DNA of 64,000 nucleotides from Schizophyllum amplum (GCA_007026445.1 VDMD01000012.1:620001-684000); one strand, 5' to 3'. Positions 34,927 through 47,449 are shown, numbered from the stretch's first letter. Numbers and translations are program-made. The notes: generated by a model not told the origin, from the sequence alone.

Positions 34927-36267
34927 TTAGCACTGGTTGGCGAAGACCTGGGTCGAGAAGCACTGCAACAATGGTGAGTGTCTGTACGCACGGCTGCCAT
35001 AGCGGACGACTTACGTTGTAGTTGTCGGCGTTGGCGTACGAGTTGGCGTCGGAGAGCGCCTGGTCAGCCGAGCAGCCGTAGGTGACATCGTCAGTGCCTT
35101 GCGAGTTCTGTCAGTAGGCGTCAAGATGCAATGGAAACACTCACCACCAACGGCGTGAGTCAGCTCGTGGAGGACAGTGCCGCCGCGAACGTTGCGGGAG
35201 GCGACGGTCGTCTGGCCCGTGCAAAGGTACGACTGGGGAACCTCCTGGAAGAAGATCGGGCAGAAGTAGATCTGCAAAGCGCCCTTAGTACATATTCAGT
35301 GAAGCCTCGAGGGGCTCAGACGTACGTTGGTGGTGGCGATGAGCGTGTAGGCGATGACACCGCTGGTGCACGCGCCGTACGTGTCAACGCACGAGAGCGT
35401 GCGCGAGCTCGAGTTCTCGTTGGCCACGGCGGTGAAAATCGAGCGGACGCTGCTAGTGCTCGTGCTGCCGTAGTACGCCTTGTAGAGCGTGCTGGACCCG
35501 GAGCTCGAGATGTAGGACGCCGCGGTCGAAGCGAGGGTCTTGGCCTCAGAGTAAGCCGAGCTGATGAAGCTCGAGTAGCTCGAGTTCGTGCAGATGTTGC
35601 GCGCACGCTTCTCGACAGACATCTCGCGCTTGGCGAGATCGCCGGTGATGGTCATAGTGAGCGCGCTCGAGGCGACCTCGGTCTTGAGCATCTCAGCGGC
35701 CGGGCTGAGGTCGTCGCCGTTGGCAACCAGGAAGGTGGTCATCGGCTGGAAAGAGTAGGCGCCCTCGCCGGCGGCCTCGAAATCGAAGAGGGAGCCAACT
35801 AGGGAGAGATATGATGAGCTGACTGTGCCACATAAAACTGAAAAAAAAAGAAATCATACCGGCGTGCTCAACGGTGATGGTCTCGCCGGCCGCGATGGTC
35901 GCGAAGGCGGAATCGTCGAGGTCGGGGATGGAGACAGTCATCTACGCGACCCATGATCAGTCCATGGAGAGTTACCGCAAAGGCCCAAGCTCACCTTGAT
36001 CCCCGTGAAGGCAACGTCCTGGTCGTCCTTGGTGACGGTGAAGGACCGCGTCGGGAGCTCGGCGTCGAAGATGGTGCCGTACTTGAGGACTTTGACAGCC
36101 TCAGCGCCGGTGTTGGTGATCGCCGCGGTGATCTTGACATCGTCGATCGAAGTGACGCTCTCCGCACCGCTGAGCTCGACCTTGAGCGCGTCGGAGCGGG
36201 TGACGGGCGTCGCGAGAGCGCTACCGGCGAGTGCCAGAGCAAGGAGGGAGGAGACCTTGAAGAACAT
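34927..36267 (-). CDS. Secreted M35 metallopeptidase (deuterolysin/peptidyl-Lys type), copy 1
   Basis: Aspzincin zinc endopeptidase, probably secreted for protein digestion. Signal peptide MFFKVSSLLALALAGSALAT, then a beta-rich prodomain (LKVELSGAESVTSIDDVKIT, TIFDAELPTRSFTVTKDDQD). The mature enzyme follows after the basic site VEKRARNICTNSSY. Catalytic motifs are HELTH in the exon ending AVGG, and GTDDVTYG after the next intron, which is exactly the aspzincin GTxDxxYG signature. The C-terminus ends DNYNCFSTQVFANQC. Peptidyl-Lys metallopeptidases of Agaricomycetes (Grifola, Pleurotus) have this layout, but Lys preference is inferred. A TATAAAA lies about 70 bp upstream of the ATG (36338-36344). 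No frame breaks. Copy 2 is the downstream neighbour. Confidence 0.93.
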
Positions 36268-37968
36268 GCTGCTGGTGCGACGGGGTAGTGCTGGAGATCG
36301 AGTGACCTTGGGGAGAGTGGGCTGAAGGTCGTACGCCTTTTATACGATGTCTGAAGGGCTGTTATCATGAATGATCCGAGAGAGGTGGTCTTGGGCCTGA
36401 GGAGCAATGCAGCTAAGTCGACTGGGAGAGCTGATAGAAGAGGGACGCGCGTGGAGGATATGAAGCATGATCACTTCTATAATTGTTGCCTTTCTCCATC
36501 CTGCCAAGGCCTACAGCGAGGCGACGTCCATTGTCGTAAGTGACCGTCTGACCTCGGCGCTCCTCGTGGGTTTCTTCTCAAGCGTTATAGCTGACGTAGA
36601 TTTGGGCTGCAAGGATGGAACTCACCATATCGCTGTGTTCAGTCGCGCTCGTGCGCCCTTCCACATAGTTGATGGAAGCCGCGTACGCCTGTTCGCCGAG
36701 TGCGCAGGTACACCAGAAGTACGACTGCAGCTAAACAAACCATGGAGTCGACATCAGGAATAGAAGGACTCCCCATAGGCGCTGGTCTTGCAAACTCGGC
36801 GACGGAGCCATCTACCTTCCCATGTCTTGTTCACACGCCAGAAAGTGCGAGATTCAGCAGACGCTTCTGGGATGCTCTCCGTGTATTGGGCCACATCGCC
36901 AACAGCATGTACAGGAACGATGGAGTGAGGTTATGCGTGCGAAAGCCATATATCGACCATAGTTCTTTGGGGAGTGATCACTCAACTCTATTGACAGCAC
37001 CACTGAGAGATACCGCGGCGGGGAGATATTATTCAGTTGCTGGGGACACAACGTGCTGACAGAGAGCATGTGAGGGACGCCAGGCGAAGAACACCTGCCA
37101 TGCGCATCGAGACTGCTATCAGCGTCGCGTTGAACGTCGAACATTCAGTGAGGCAAGCGGTGGTACGTGCGGCTGGCCAGACTAGGAGAGTCGAGGCGCT
37201 TATCCGTGGATCCCTTGAACATAGACCGTCTGACATGGATTTAGTACGGTTGTGCTTCGCTCGCCTCGCCCGACAACAAACGGCGCTGGGCAGCTGGAGC
37301 AGGTGAGGATAGGAATAGGTATCATCGACGAACATGACGGTGGGAACGGAGGCAGCGGTAGTCTCTCATGCATATGCATATGAAGGCCGGGCGTCGACGG
37401 CCCGGCGACCGCCCGTCGCTTGCCGAGCTGGACCATACTTACCTGAGCTGGACAGACTCGTCCTCATCGACTCTTCAGCACGCAGACAGCACCGTCTGAC
37501 TACATACGCTCAAGAGAATGACTGGTATACTATGTCTCAAAGCCTGTATTTTTCTGTGCGAGAATTCAAGCCTTCAAGCTTCAAGTACTACTAGTACCTC
37601 CGAGGACAGAAACATGTGGCTTTTGTGTGGCTTTTGCAAGGCTTCTGTGCATCTTTTCATCGCCAAGAACGACCCGTTAGCGGTGTTCTTATTGTGTTCT
37701 TATCCGGGCAGATTTTTAGGCATTCTTACCGCCAGAAACTTACTCTGCTACTCGTGCAGGGGTATCCCCGGCGACCGACGAGGCATCGATTCACCACCAT
37801 GCTAGCCTCCCAAGGCAGGGGTTCGTCCATTTTTGCTATGCAAGACAAGAACAATGATTGTTTACACCAAATTACACACCATAGATACATATGTGTCAGT
37901 CAAGATACATCCGAGCCCTGCCGTTTATGAGAGACTCAAGCCAATTCTTATCATATGCGGCCCTCCAG
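36268..37968. other. Intergenic region between the two M35 genes
   Basis: Upstream part of duplication copy 1, then the junction (about 37530-37757) and the start of copy 2. No third, degenerate protease frame is visible. Short plus-strand ORFs here are not conserved with their counterparts in copy 2, which argues against coding function. Confidence 0.6.
36338..36344 (-). promoter_or_regulatory. TATA box of M35 copy 1
   Basis: Minus-strand TATAAAA in the context GTATAAAAGGCGTACGAC, about 70 bp upstream of the start codon. The equivalent position in copy 2 (39373-39379) reads TACAAAA. Confidence 0.6.
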
Positions 37969-40555
37969 TTAGCACTGGTTAGCGTAGACCTGAGTCGAGA
38001 AGCACTGCAAAGACAGTAAACGGCTGTATGAGCGATTGGCACAGTGGACGACTCACGTTGTAGTTGTCAGCGTTGACGTAGGAGTTCGCATCGGAGAGCG
38101 CCTGGTCAGCCGAGCAGCCGTAGGTCACATCCTTGGTGCCTTGGGGAGATGTGTCAGGAGGTGCAGTAGATATAAGGAGAAAGAAAAGGCCATACCACCA
38201 ACGGCGTGAGTCAGCTCGTGAAGGACAGTGCCGCCGCGAACGTTGCGGGATGCAACGGTCGTCTGGCCGGTGCAAAGATACGTTGAAGGGACCTCCTGGA
38301 AGAAGATCGGGCAGAGGTAGATCTGTATAATATTCAGTTTGCCGTGAGGAAATAGTCAAAGCGCTCGGACGTACATTGGTGGTAGCGGTGACCGTGTAAG
38401 CGATGACGCCGCTGGTGCAGTGGTTGTAAGAGTCAACGCACGAGAGAGTGCGCGAGCTCGAGTTCTCGTTGGCCACGGCGGTAAGGACTGAGCGGACGCT
38501 GGAGGTGCTGATGCTGCCGAAGTATGCGCGGTAGAGCGAGCTAGAGCCGGAGCTCGAGACGTACGACGCAGCAGTCGAGGCGAGGGTCTTGGCCTCGGAG
38601 TAGGCCGAGTTGATGAAGCTCGCGTAGCTGGAGTTCGTGCAGATATTGCGCGCACGCTTCTCGAGGGGCACCTCACGCTTGGCGAGGTCGCCGGTGATGG
38701 TCATAGTGAGCGCGCTGGAGGCAACCTCCGTCTTGAGCATCTCGGTGGCAGGGCTGAGGCTGTCACCGTTGACAACCAGGAAGGAGGTCATCGGCTGGAA
38801 AGAGTAGGCGCCCTCGCCGGCGGCCTCGAAGTCGAAGAGACCGCCAACTGAGTAGATGTGAGCTGACCGTGCCACAAATGTGAGAAAATCATACCGGCAT
38901 GCTGAACAGTGACAGTTTCGCCGGAGGCAATGGTCGCAAAGGCGGAGTCGTCGAGGTCAGGGATGGAGATGGACATCTACGATAGGTGTCATCACCTGAA
39001 TCGACTGTCACTGCGAGCACTGGACTCACCTTGATACCCATGAAGGCAACGTCCTGGTCGTCCTTGGTGACGGTGAAGGACCGCGTCATAAGGTCGCCGT
39101 CGAAGATGGTGCCGTACTTGAGGACTTTGACAGCCTCGGCGCCGGTGTTGGTGATCGCCGCGGTGATCTTGACATCGTCGATCGAAGTGACGCTCTCCGC
39201 ACCGCTAAGCTCGACCTTGAGCGCGTCGGAGCGGGCGATGGGCGTCGCAAGAGCGCTACCGGCGAGCGCCAGAGCAAGGAGGGAGGAGACCTGGAAGAAC
39301 ATGCTGCTGGTGCGACGGGGTAGTGCTGGAGATCGAGTGACCTTGAGGAGAGTGGGCTAAAGGTCGTACGCCTTTTGTACTTTTGTCTGGAGGAGTTGTT
39401 ATCATGAATGATCCGAGAGAGGGTGGTCTTGGGCCTGAGGCCTTGAGGAGCCATGCAGATGAAGCCACTGCGAAAGTTGCTAGAAGAGGATGCGCGTGGC
39501 GGACACGCATGAAGCATGATCATGATTGTTGTATTTCTCCATCGCGCCCAGGCCTGCAAGGCTCTGACCATTATCGCAAGGGGCCGTCTGACCTCGGCGC
39601 TCCTCGTGGAACTCTGCCAAGCGTTACGATCGACGCAGGGATGCATTGGATGAGGGCGCTCACCATATGGCCACATATGTCGAGTCGAGCATAGCTCTCG
39701 ACGTAATCATCGTCACAAAAACTGCGTACGTCCACACAACCAAGCGGACAGGTATGTCAGGAGTTATTGTTGCATCTTAACAAATCTGTGGTTTGGCTTA
39801 GTGAAGGTTTACCATGTAGGCATTGGTTCTGCACATTCGTGAACGGCCAAGTCGTCCGTCTTCCCATGTCTCGTCCACGCGCCAAGAAGTGTAAGAAGCA
39901 GAAGACGCGCCCCGTGTACCGGACCGCATTGCCAGCAGCATGACCAGGCACGATAGAGGGAGGGTATGTGTGCGGAAGCCATTCATCGAGGACGGTTCTT
40001 TGTACTGGAGTGACTTGACTCAATTGACGACAGCACTGAGATATCATGACGGATAAACATCATGCAGTTTGGTTGCAGCTGCGTGCGGTTCGAAAGAGGA
40101 AGGAACTTCAAGAAGGTGAAGATCGCCAGCCGAAGAATAGCCACGCGCTTTCAAATAGTGCTATCGGGGGCGTGTTTATCGTCGTTAAACATTCAGCTAA
40201 GCAAGCCATAGTGTAACTGGCGAGAATTCCATTGACAAGAGTCGAGGTGCCTATTGGTGTCTTTTCCTTGGACATAAACCGTCTGGCATGGGCTGAGTAC
40301 GGCTGTGTGCCCTCGTCGGACAGGAAAGGCCTAGAGCATCTGTAAGCAGCACAGATGATGAGAGAATTATCAAACATGACGGTGGGAAGTTGAAGTTACG
40401 ACGGGGTCCGATCCGGGCACAGCCGAATGTTCTGGCCGGGACGTCGACTCCCGGGCCGCCCGTCGCTTGGCCTCCGCATCCTGTCCCCGTCGACCCTCGA
40501 GCACGCAGACAGCATCCCCTGACAATGTCGCTCATAAAGAGTGACTGGTATGATA
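37757..40555. repeat. Tandem segmental duplication, copy 2
   Basis: Contains the second M35 gene and about 1.25 kb upstream. Coding exons are nearly identical to copy 1, while introns and upstream sequence are clearly diverged with many indels, so the event is not recent or the exons have been kept by selection or conversion. Confidence 0.75.
37969..39302 (-). CDS. Secreted M35 metallopeptidase (deuterolysin/peptidyl-Lys type), copy 2
   Basis: Paralog of the gene at 34927-36267 with the same exon layout. Signal peptide MFFQVSSLLALALAGSALAT, and the prodomain differs by a few residues (TIFDGDLMTRSFTVTKDDQD). The mature part starts after PLEKRARNICTNSSYASFIN. Catalytic motifs HELTH and GTKDVTYG are both intact, so both enzymes should be active. 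The end reads QVYANQC. Differences cluster in surface-like positions (TYGACTSG here reads SYNHCTSG). The upstream TATA sequence is altered by one base compared with copy 1, so expression may differ. Confidence 0.93.
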
Positions 40556-40559
40556 TTAT
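39303..40559. other. Upstream region of M35 copy 2
   Basis: 1.25 kb of non-coding sequence that is the diverged partner of 36268-37530. It also holds the 3' flank of the next minus-strand gene. No independent gene is supported. Confidence 0.55.
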
Positions 40560-41938
40560 CTAGGTTCCTAGGCCGTAAGAGCACCGAATTATATCAACAT
40601 GTTCCCGAAATTCGACCGCCTCCTCCCCCAGCTCCTGCCCCACCTCAACCATCCGCCTGAAGAGCTTGACATTACAATCATCGTCGCGCTCCAGGCCGCA
40701 AAATAGTCGCGCCAGTACGTCCCCGAAAGAGACTCGTACATCCTTCACCCCTTTCGTCTCGCTTGCCATGGATAGAATGGAAAGGATGGCGTTCTGCCGC
40801 GCGACCGGCGTGTCCACAGCGCGCACCACTCGGTACATGATCTGCTCTATCTGCTCAGAGACCTGTGAAGCATGATCAATCGCAAGGTCCTTGCTATAAC
40901 GTAGTAGCTCACTTCGGTAGCCCGCTCTGCACTCTGCCGTTGTTCGCTGCCTCCCTTCAAACTATCGAGCGCGCGCTCTGCTTCGCGTATTTCGTCCTCG
41001 AACGTGCGTTTCTCGGGCCGCTTGATACCTCCCAGCTCTCGCTCGAGGGCTTCCTCCGCAGCGGCCAGGAGCTCCTGAGACACACTGTATGTGTCCATCA
41101 GCGTGTCTTGCGATACGTCCGGATCGTTCCCAGTCGGTGTCAACACGGACGGCGACCAGTGATCTAGCAGACTTTGAGGGGAGTCGAGAGGGATAGTAGG
41201 GAAGTCGTCTGCCAGTGAACTGTTGATGTTGAGCTGCCGAATCCCCAAGCCGTATGAGCCGATGTTGGAGCATGGGCCCTGCAGTATGCGGTCGCCAGGA
41301 TCGAGTTCCCATGGTGCACGAGAGAAGTCTAAGGACGGAAGGCGCAAAGGGTTTACATTTCGAGAGGACCCGTTCCCCACGGAGCTGATGCGTGGCCCGT
41401 TAAAACGAGGCACGTGTAGAGGAGCTGAATAGAGCTCATGATCGCGGGGTATGGGGGCGAAGGCATCGTGTGCGGTGCGAGGTCGAGGGGCGGGGGTCGC
41501 GCGGTCGCCGATAGGGTGACCTAGCACATTCTCTAAGGTGAAGTCATCTAATTGTGTCTGATACCACACGTCGCACTCCGCTGGCACTCCGAGTATGTGC
41601 AAGAAAACATGAATCTGTATGCGTTTTCAAGCCGCATGGTTCATTGCCAAGGCGGGGCACTCACTAGGTGCATGCATGGTCTAAACCTGTCCGGACATGT
41701 ACAGCTAGGACGGCGACCGATTGTAACGCGACACCGGTACTACTTGAGGCGTCAGATGATCTTGTACGATGGCGCGAAGGTACAGGCTACTCACATCGTC
41801 CCCAGCATCGCGCATCTCGAACATATCTCCATTGTGTTCGGATATCCTCTCCAAGACACGGGTATAATGGGCAGTAGAAGTCATGTATCTTTCCAGGAGA
41901 GCGTCATAGGGAAAATGGCAGAGGTGAACTCGAGACAT
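40560..41938 (-). CDS. Hypothetical protein, helical and charged C-terminal half
   Basis: Not recognised. The probable first exon (about 41803-41938) reads MSRVHLCHFPYDALLERYMT, then RISEHNGDMFEMRDAGDD. A second exon begins near 41615 (IHVFLHILGVPAECDVWYQT) and continues through a disordered, Pro-rich segment to the helical block ELLAAAEEALERELGGIKRP, EIREAERALDSLKGG. The last exon (40560 to about 40862) reads SEQIEQIMYRVVRAVDTPVA, then VSFGDVLARLFCGLERDDD and MVEVGQELGEEAVEFREHV. The join between the first two exons is uncertain because an extra small exon could lie at 41,650-41,700. Long helices suggest a protein-protein interaction role, but no function is assigned. Confidence 0.6.
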
Positions 41939-42406
41939 GTCAATCGTCTCGTGGAAGGATCAGGAATCTTGACGACGGGACACGAAAGGGAGTGGAAGGC
42001 GAGACCAAGGGTGAGGCAACTTTTTGGGGGAAAAGCAGCCACTCGACAGCAGAGCAGGCTTCGGTCGAGGGCGCGTGAGGGAAAAGCCTCCTGCGATCGA
42101 CAGACCATGGGGAGGCAGCCACGTGCTGAAAGTTGAGCTCGCGTGCTCACTAGGCTGGACTGTGAGAAAAACAAAATGCCCGACGCTTCAGCCTGTTCGG
42201 AGGTGAGCAGAGTTCGCAGTAATCTCCATAGTCAGTGGTCATGACCGTCGACGCCGTCAATGAGGGATGGAGGCGAGGATCAAGGGCCAACACGACCAGG
42301 AACACATTTCGAACATCTGTCATGTGATCGCGCCTGGATCGCGCCGGCGTTCCCGATCTCCTTCCTAATCCGTACATCCCTTGTTCTCCTGCACCCTCAT
42401 CACACA
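41939..42406. other. Divergent promoter region (hypothetical protein and PDCD5)
   Basis: 468 bp between divergent start codons. ATGTGATCGCGCCTGGATCG lies near 42320. No recognised element or coding frame. Confidence 0.45.
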
Positions 42407-42927
42407 ATGGACAACTTGAGCAAGATTCCACAAGGCGCCCCCGCACAGGGAGAGAACGCCGAAGAAGAGGCCGCGAAGCGTGCGCAGGAGGAGCAGATGC
42501 GGCGGGATCTCATGGCGACGGTCCTCGAGTCTGCCGCGCGGGAGCGATGTGCGTGTCAAGTACTGCTTCGCTCTACGAATACTGACAAGAAGCATGCATA
42601 GTGTCCAGGATATCTCTTGTTAGCCCGGAGCGCTCGCGCCAGATTGAGACTATACTCGTTCGATTGGTACAATCGGGCCAGATTCGAGGAAGGATCTCAG
42701 AGAACCAGCTCATCGACTTGTTGGACCAGGTGCGCCGCATGTGCATCGGTATGGCATCACTCCCTCTGACTGCTATGTCCAGATGGAGAATGCGAATGGT
42801 CAAAAGCCTGTGGCCAAGTCGACAATCGTGGTACGTGCACTGCTTGTCGCCCGCTCCTCAATCGTTGACTCCCTGACCCTGATAGTATCAAAGACGCAAA
42901 GACTTCGACGATGATCTTGACTTCTAA
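42407..42927 (+). CDS. PDCD5/TFAR19 family double-stranded DNA-binding protein
   Basis: Small helical-bundle protein (about 120 residues), the orthologue of human PDCD5 and archaeal TFAR19-like proteins; human PDCD5 is linked to apoptosis and to CCT chaperonin regulation. Exons: 42407-42548, 42602-42729, 42783-42830 and 42886-42927. Visible blocks are EEQMRRDLMATVLESAARER, LSRISLVSPERSRQIETILV, SGQIRGRISENQLIDLLDQ and the C-terminal YQRRKDFDDDLDF, which matches the family's FNRRK..D.DEDD ending. The reading frame is intact across three 48-56 bp introns. Confidence 0.94.
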
Positions 42928-43163
42928 CTTCCTCACCTGCATACCACTATCTATTCCTGTATCTTAGTTCGGAAGCTTCGACTCACTTCACCCAATATTT
43001 GGTTCCATCGCGAGCTACTCGTGTCATTGCATTGGCCGAAGGGACAGAGAAAACATCGTTCGATTTCTACAACACTAATGCGACACTACAACTATACAAT
43101 AAATCAAGAACAAGCAAACATGCCATACATGGCCAATCCTGGACAACAAAACTTTTCCCTGCG

Positions 43164-46100
43164 CTACCTCGGTCGCCAGTTTGCATTGGCATTCGAATAA
43201 AAGGACGCTTGTTGCGGGTTGAGCGGCCCTGGCTGCGGACTGAAGGACGAAGGTTGGGGGCTGAAAGTTGGCGTCGGCGTGTTCCCTGGACTCGTTGGGT
43301 ACATCTGACCCAGTTGGCCCATCTGCCCTAATTGCCCGAAGGCAGCCACCAATGAGCTGAGATGCGCAGGCGAGAACGCTCCCAGGGGCGTTCCCACCCC
43401 ATTCAGGCTTCCGAAAAGCGCTGACGGAGTAATGGTATCACCAGGCGTCGACGGCGCTGCTGGCGTGGCGGACGCGGGAACCGGGGGTTGAAGTTCTATG
43501 CGGCCATTAGCGAGGATCAAGCAATGACGAGGCAATATAAGACGCACGCATAGCTTCCCCTCCCGATACAACTCTTCGAGCTTCTTATCGAACAAGCCCC
43601 TCTCCTCGAACTTGTGATACGCCTTGTACAGGGTGAGCGCCGTCCGCGCGTCTTCGATGGAGTCGTGCGTATCCGTCTGGATCTGCTCATCGAGCACGAA
43701 ATACGCAAGAAAGCGTAGCGAAAGGCGACGCTGGCGAGCCTTGATGAAATATAGGTCAACCGTGTCGATGACCTGATCCGGCGGAACAAAGATGTCTGCC
43801 GAATTTCAGTGGCACGTCCCAGCGCACGACGTGTAAGCTAAGCGTACTGATGATGCGGAAGTCTTTGGAGAGGCCGTGACCGATGAAGATGCATCCACGG
43901 TCCACGAGCAGACGCAGCTTCTTGTACACCAACTTCAGCGGGGTCAGCGTGTATGGCGAATGGTGTGGATCGAGATCTCCAACTAGACGAGTTTTCAGTC
44001 TAGCTTTCTCCGCGCTCAGATGCGTCGCCAGACTCACATTTGATTCCTGAGAATTCCGTCAGATAATCCACAATGACCTCGCTCGTGTGGATATGGTCGT
44101 CGATGAAGGGGACACCCTGCTTCGGCCCGTCGCCTCGCAGCACGGAGACACGTGCCAGACTCAGTCTCGCTGGGCGAATGACGCGCTTTGTGCCGTCTGA
44201 GCGGTACTCCGTCTCCTCCTGCTGCATCGACACGAATTCGGCGTCGATAGCCACCATCGTCCCGGGCGTAGGCAACTCATCATAGCGCAGAAGCTCATGC
44301 TTTATCCGAGACTTGTCTCGCTTCCTTCATGAGGAATAGACCGTCAGCGCTTCGATCTGCTTAGGTACATGTGGTATACGCACATAGATATATTGCTGTC
44401 CTTGCTGAGGATCGCTGAATCCATAACGTCTGGTAAGCCGCGATAGTCAAGCGCATCTCGAGTGTCGACACGCTCAAGATAGACGATGGCTGGGACCTAG
44501 CACATGGTGAGCTCCAAAAACTCGTTACAAGATTTGACAACCAACCTTCCAAGGGCCCGGGAAGCTCAACGCTTCTGCCTCCGTGACGTTCTCCACAACG
44601 AAGTCGTTAAAGACGAACCAAGGGCTCTTCAGATCAGTCCTTCCTTCGGCCTCTGGCACTGCATCACAAGGTTATTGACGATACCGAACCGTCCTAGGAA
44701 GGTAAAGGTTTACCTTTGACGATCGCTACCAGATGTGGCCGGTTGTCCTTGCCCATGATCTGCACGACTATAGACTGGCCAATATTCAGCGAAGAACATG
44801 TGTAGCAAGTGTGTCACTCACTCGGATCTCGTATCTAGCCACCTCTTGGTCATCGATCCCATTGATGTCTCCCCGAAGTTCAATTGTTGGCGTCAGGAAT
44901 CGCTGACGCCGCACGTCCAACCAAGGCCGCATGCTTTCCTCGTTGTGAACTGCCGCATTGACAGCAAGCAGCGGCGGAAGGTCGCGCGAAGGGATTGTCC
45001 GCCGGGAAGTAAACGACGCAAACCTCTTGCAACTCTGACATGTTGCCTTATGTGTCATCTCGCGAAGCAGCGCGCCTCGAACCAAGGTCGCAAAATCCTC
45101 CGTAGGCATGTCGTTCACGACCTGTACACCGTTAGTCACCTTCAGGCTGGATATCGATGCAGCCGCACCTTGCGCTGATATGTGAGGTCCACAACATGTG
45201 TCATGGACTCCTTCTCTCGGACAGCGTTGCAGCTACGGCAGATGACAAGCGTCTTCGCGTCGATACCCAGCAGCTGCGTGATGGGCGCAGCCGCGGGCGA
45301 GTGCGCATCCACGGGACGAGCACTGTGCAGAAGAACCGGATTATGAGGAAACGCATTGCCCTCAGAACTGAGATGATCCACGAGAAAGCGGTTGAAGGCC
45401 TGGATCATTGTCGCATAGTCGATCGTAGTGGGCTCCCGGCCATAGTCAACCAGTTCGATGGCATTGGAAGCTGATGATGATCAGTAACAGTCATGCATTG
45501 GTGAAAGCGACTCGCCTTGTGCGAGTACGCGAGCAGTCTTGCAGAAGTTGCTTGCTTGACAATTTGTTCCGTGCGCGTCCTCCAGCATTCGCGCCACAAA
45601 TCCCAGCTCACATAGCAAACAGTGTTCCCGGGGGCAGTTCGTCGTAATGTGTGACTTGGCCAACCGTCGTATGGGTGTGCAGTAGTGCATCACCTGAACC
45701 ACCGGGTTCGTGTACGAGTTGAGGATGTGGGTCTCCAGACCACTGAACTCCGTCTTGTTGTAGAAACTGCGGATGCGAGTCAGGCCAAGCGTCAAGCATG
45801 GGAAACAATGTACCCAAAATCAAAGTCTTCCACCCCGAACTTGGAATATTCGATCTCCACCCGTCTGTAGATTCGCGGTATGTCGTCCGCCGAATCATCC
45901 AGGTCAACATCGAGATCCTGACAATCGGATGAGATTCTTGTCCTCCCCCCGTAGATGACAATACATACCGCCGACCTTGGCTTCCCGCTCCTGAAGCGAC
46001 CATTTGTGCGACGCGCACCCGTGACCAACACGTTCCTACGACCTTTCAATTCCTTCGGTAGCGCCGCATAGCCAACATTGTCATTGAACTTCATGGTGCT

Positions 46101-47449
46101 GAGAACCTGTGGCGGGATCTTCATGGGTGGAGGGTAGAATGCCGTATTTCCGCGTGGACTCCAAGCAGAGAGGAGAGGATCATCATAGTAGGGCAACCCA
46201 ATCGAGTTGAGTGGGCTGTTCAACACAATGAGTGGCAGGAACGCGTGTGTGACGGTCAGCTCACGTATCGTCATCCCACTCAATATCGGGAGGAGGTGGC
46301 ACAGTATCTGCCCACTCGACAGGTTTGCCATCAAAGCCATTGAAAGGTACCACTGCCGACTCGTCGGCTTGGGATAGCAGGTTAATCATTCCGTCTGCAT
46401 CGCCAAATGCCATGTATGTGCCTGTAGGCGATACAGACATAGACGTGATATATGAGGTGATGTCTAGCTGAGCGAAGGTCAGTAGCGGCATGCGCTTGAT
46501 CGTGAAATGAAGCACCTGATAGAATTCGTTGCTTGAAGCAGACGGTTTCGTGGCATCGACTATGTTGACCAGGCCTGACGCAGACGCAATTGCTATGCAG
46601 GATGGCCGCTTGGGTATGGTAGAAATGAAGGATGGTCCAGAATTGAACAAGATCGTAGTGGAGGGAGTGGTCAATTGGCGCAGGTCGAACACCTTAACGA
46701 TCTGATCAGGAATCGGTCGGTTCTGTCTATACATCCATTAGAAAGACAGATTCTGCGGGCCTATAGTCAGCGACGCACCTCATACTGATTCCTATCGTGA
46801 AGACATCGTTCCCGGACACCTGCAAGCCTTGCACGCTGTTGGAATGTGCGCGTACTTGGCTCGGCCCGCTGTTCGGAGACAGTGCCGTGCGCGGATCGTA
46901 TGCCCTGACATAGCCATCCATGCATCCCGCTAGTAGTAATGAGGGGCTGAAGTCCATCTGGTTCACGACTGTCGCGACTGGCGTCTGGCGTACCACATTG
47001 CCGGATGCCGCGTTCAACAGCGCGATCTCTGGCGTCGTTGCCGCCACGGCAAGGGTATGGGAGGAGTAGGACGTGCTCGTAAAGGCGGTCACATTGGTAG
47101 GAGACTTTAGTCTTGCGATGGATCAGTAACATGAACAATGGGGGGAACGCGCCGCACACCGATAGAACCACTTGTTCACGCCGCCCTTGCTCCAGCTCCC
47201 GATGCCGTTGCTGCCCGTGCCAAACGCGCGGACAGCGCTGTCCCCCCCAACGATCTTCTTTACCGCGAGGTTTCCGCCGACAGGAAAGCAAACGCCGCGC
47301 GCGCCGTGCGTCCCATGGAAAGCATTGATGTAGCCCGAGTTTGTGCCCGCCCAGAGAGTATCTGAGGCAAGATCAAACGATACAGCGGTCACAGGCTCCG
47401 GGAAACTAGCGAGCGCGATAGGAGTAACGGGCTGGTAGGGTGCTTGCAT
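43164..47449 (-). CDS. PAN2: PAN2, catalytic subunit of the Pan2-Pan3 deadenylase
   Basis: Removes poly(A) tails in the first phase of mRNA decay. Order seen: N-terminal WD40 domain (start [16 protein letters not shown], then [30 protein letters not shown]), a UCH-like pseudo-peptidase region ([60 protein letters not shown]) and a DEDD exonuclease: [14 protein letters not shown] (DxE), [35 protein letters not shown] (GHGLxxDF) and [20 protein letters not shown] (catalytic HD..D). The Pro/Ser-rich C-terminus ends NANANWRPR. An apparent stop near 45800 is removed by an intron with donor GTACAT. The splice before the Pro-rich tail (near 43500-43555) is uncertain. No frameshift was needed. Confidence 0.95.

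Larger units (their letters stand above)
34740..37530. repeat. Tandem segmental duplication, copy 1
   Basis: Contains the first M35 gene plus about 1.25 kb of its upstream region. Matching landmarks in copy 2 are the gene itself, GTTATCATGAATGATCCGAG (about 36360 and 39400), CGTCTGACCTCGGCGCTCCT (about 36546 and 39587) and GACTGGTAT (about 37520 and 40541). The offset is 3.01-3.04 kb throughout. Confidence 0.75.

Noticed and set aside
36420..37500. A third, degenerate M35 copy between the two protease genes
   Set aside because: The similarity there belongs to the duplicated upstream region; no protease motif is present.
45780..45850. Frameshift or stop in PAN2
   Set aside because: A GTACAT donor and CGCAG acceptor remove the stop and restore [16 protein letters not shown], so it is an ordinary intron.
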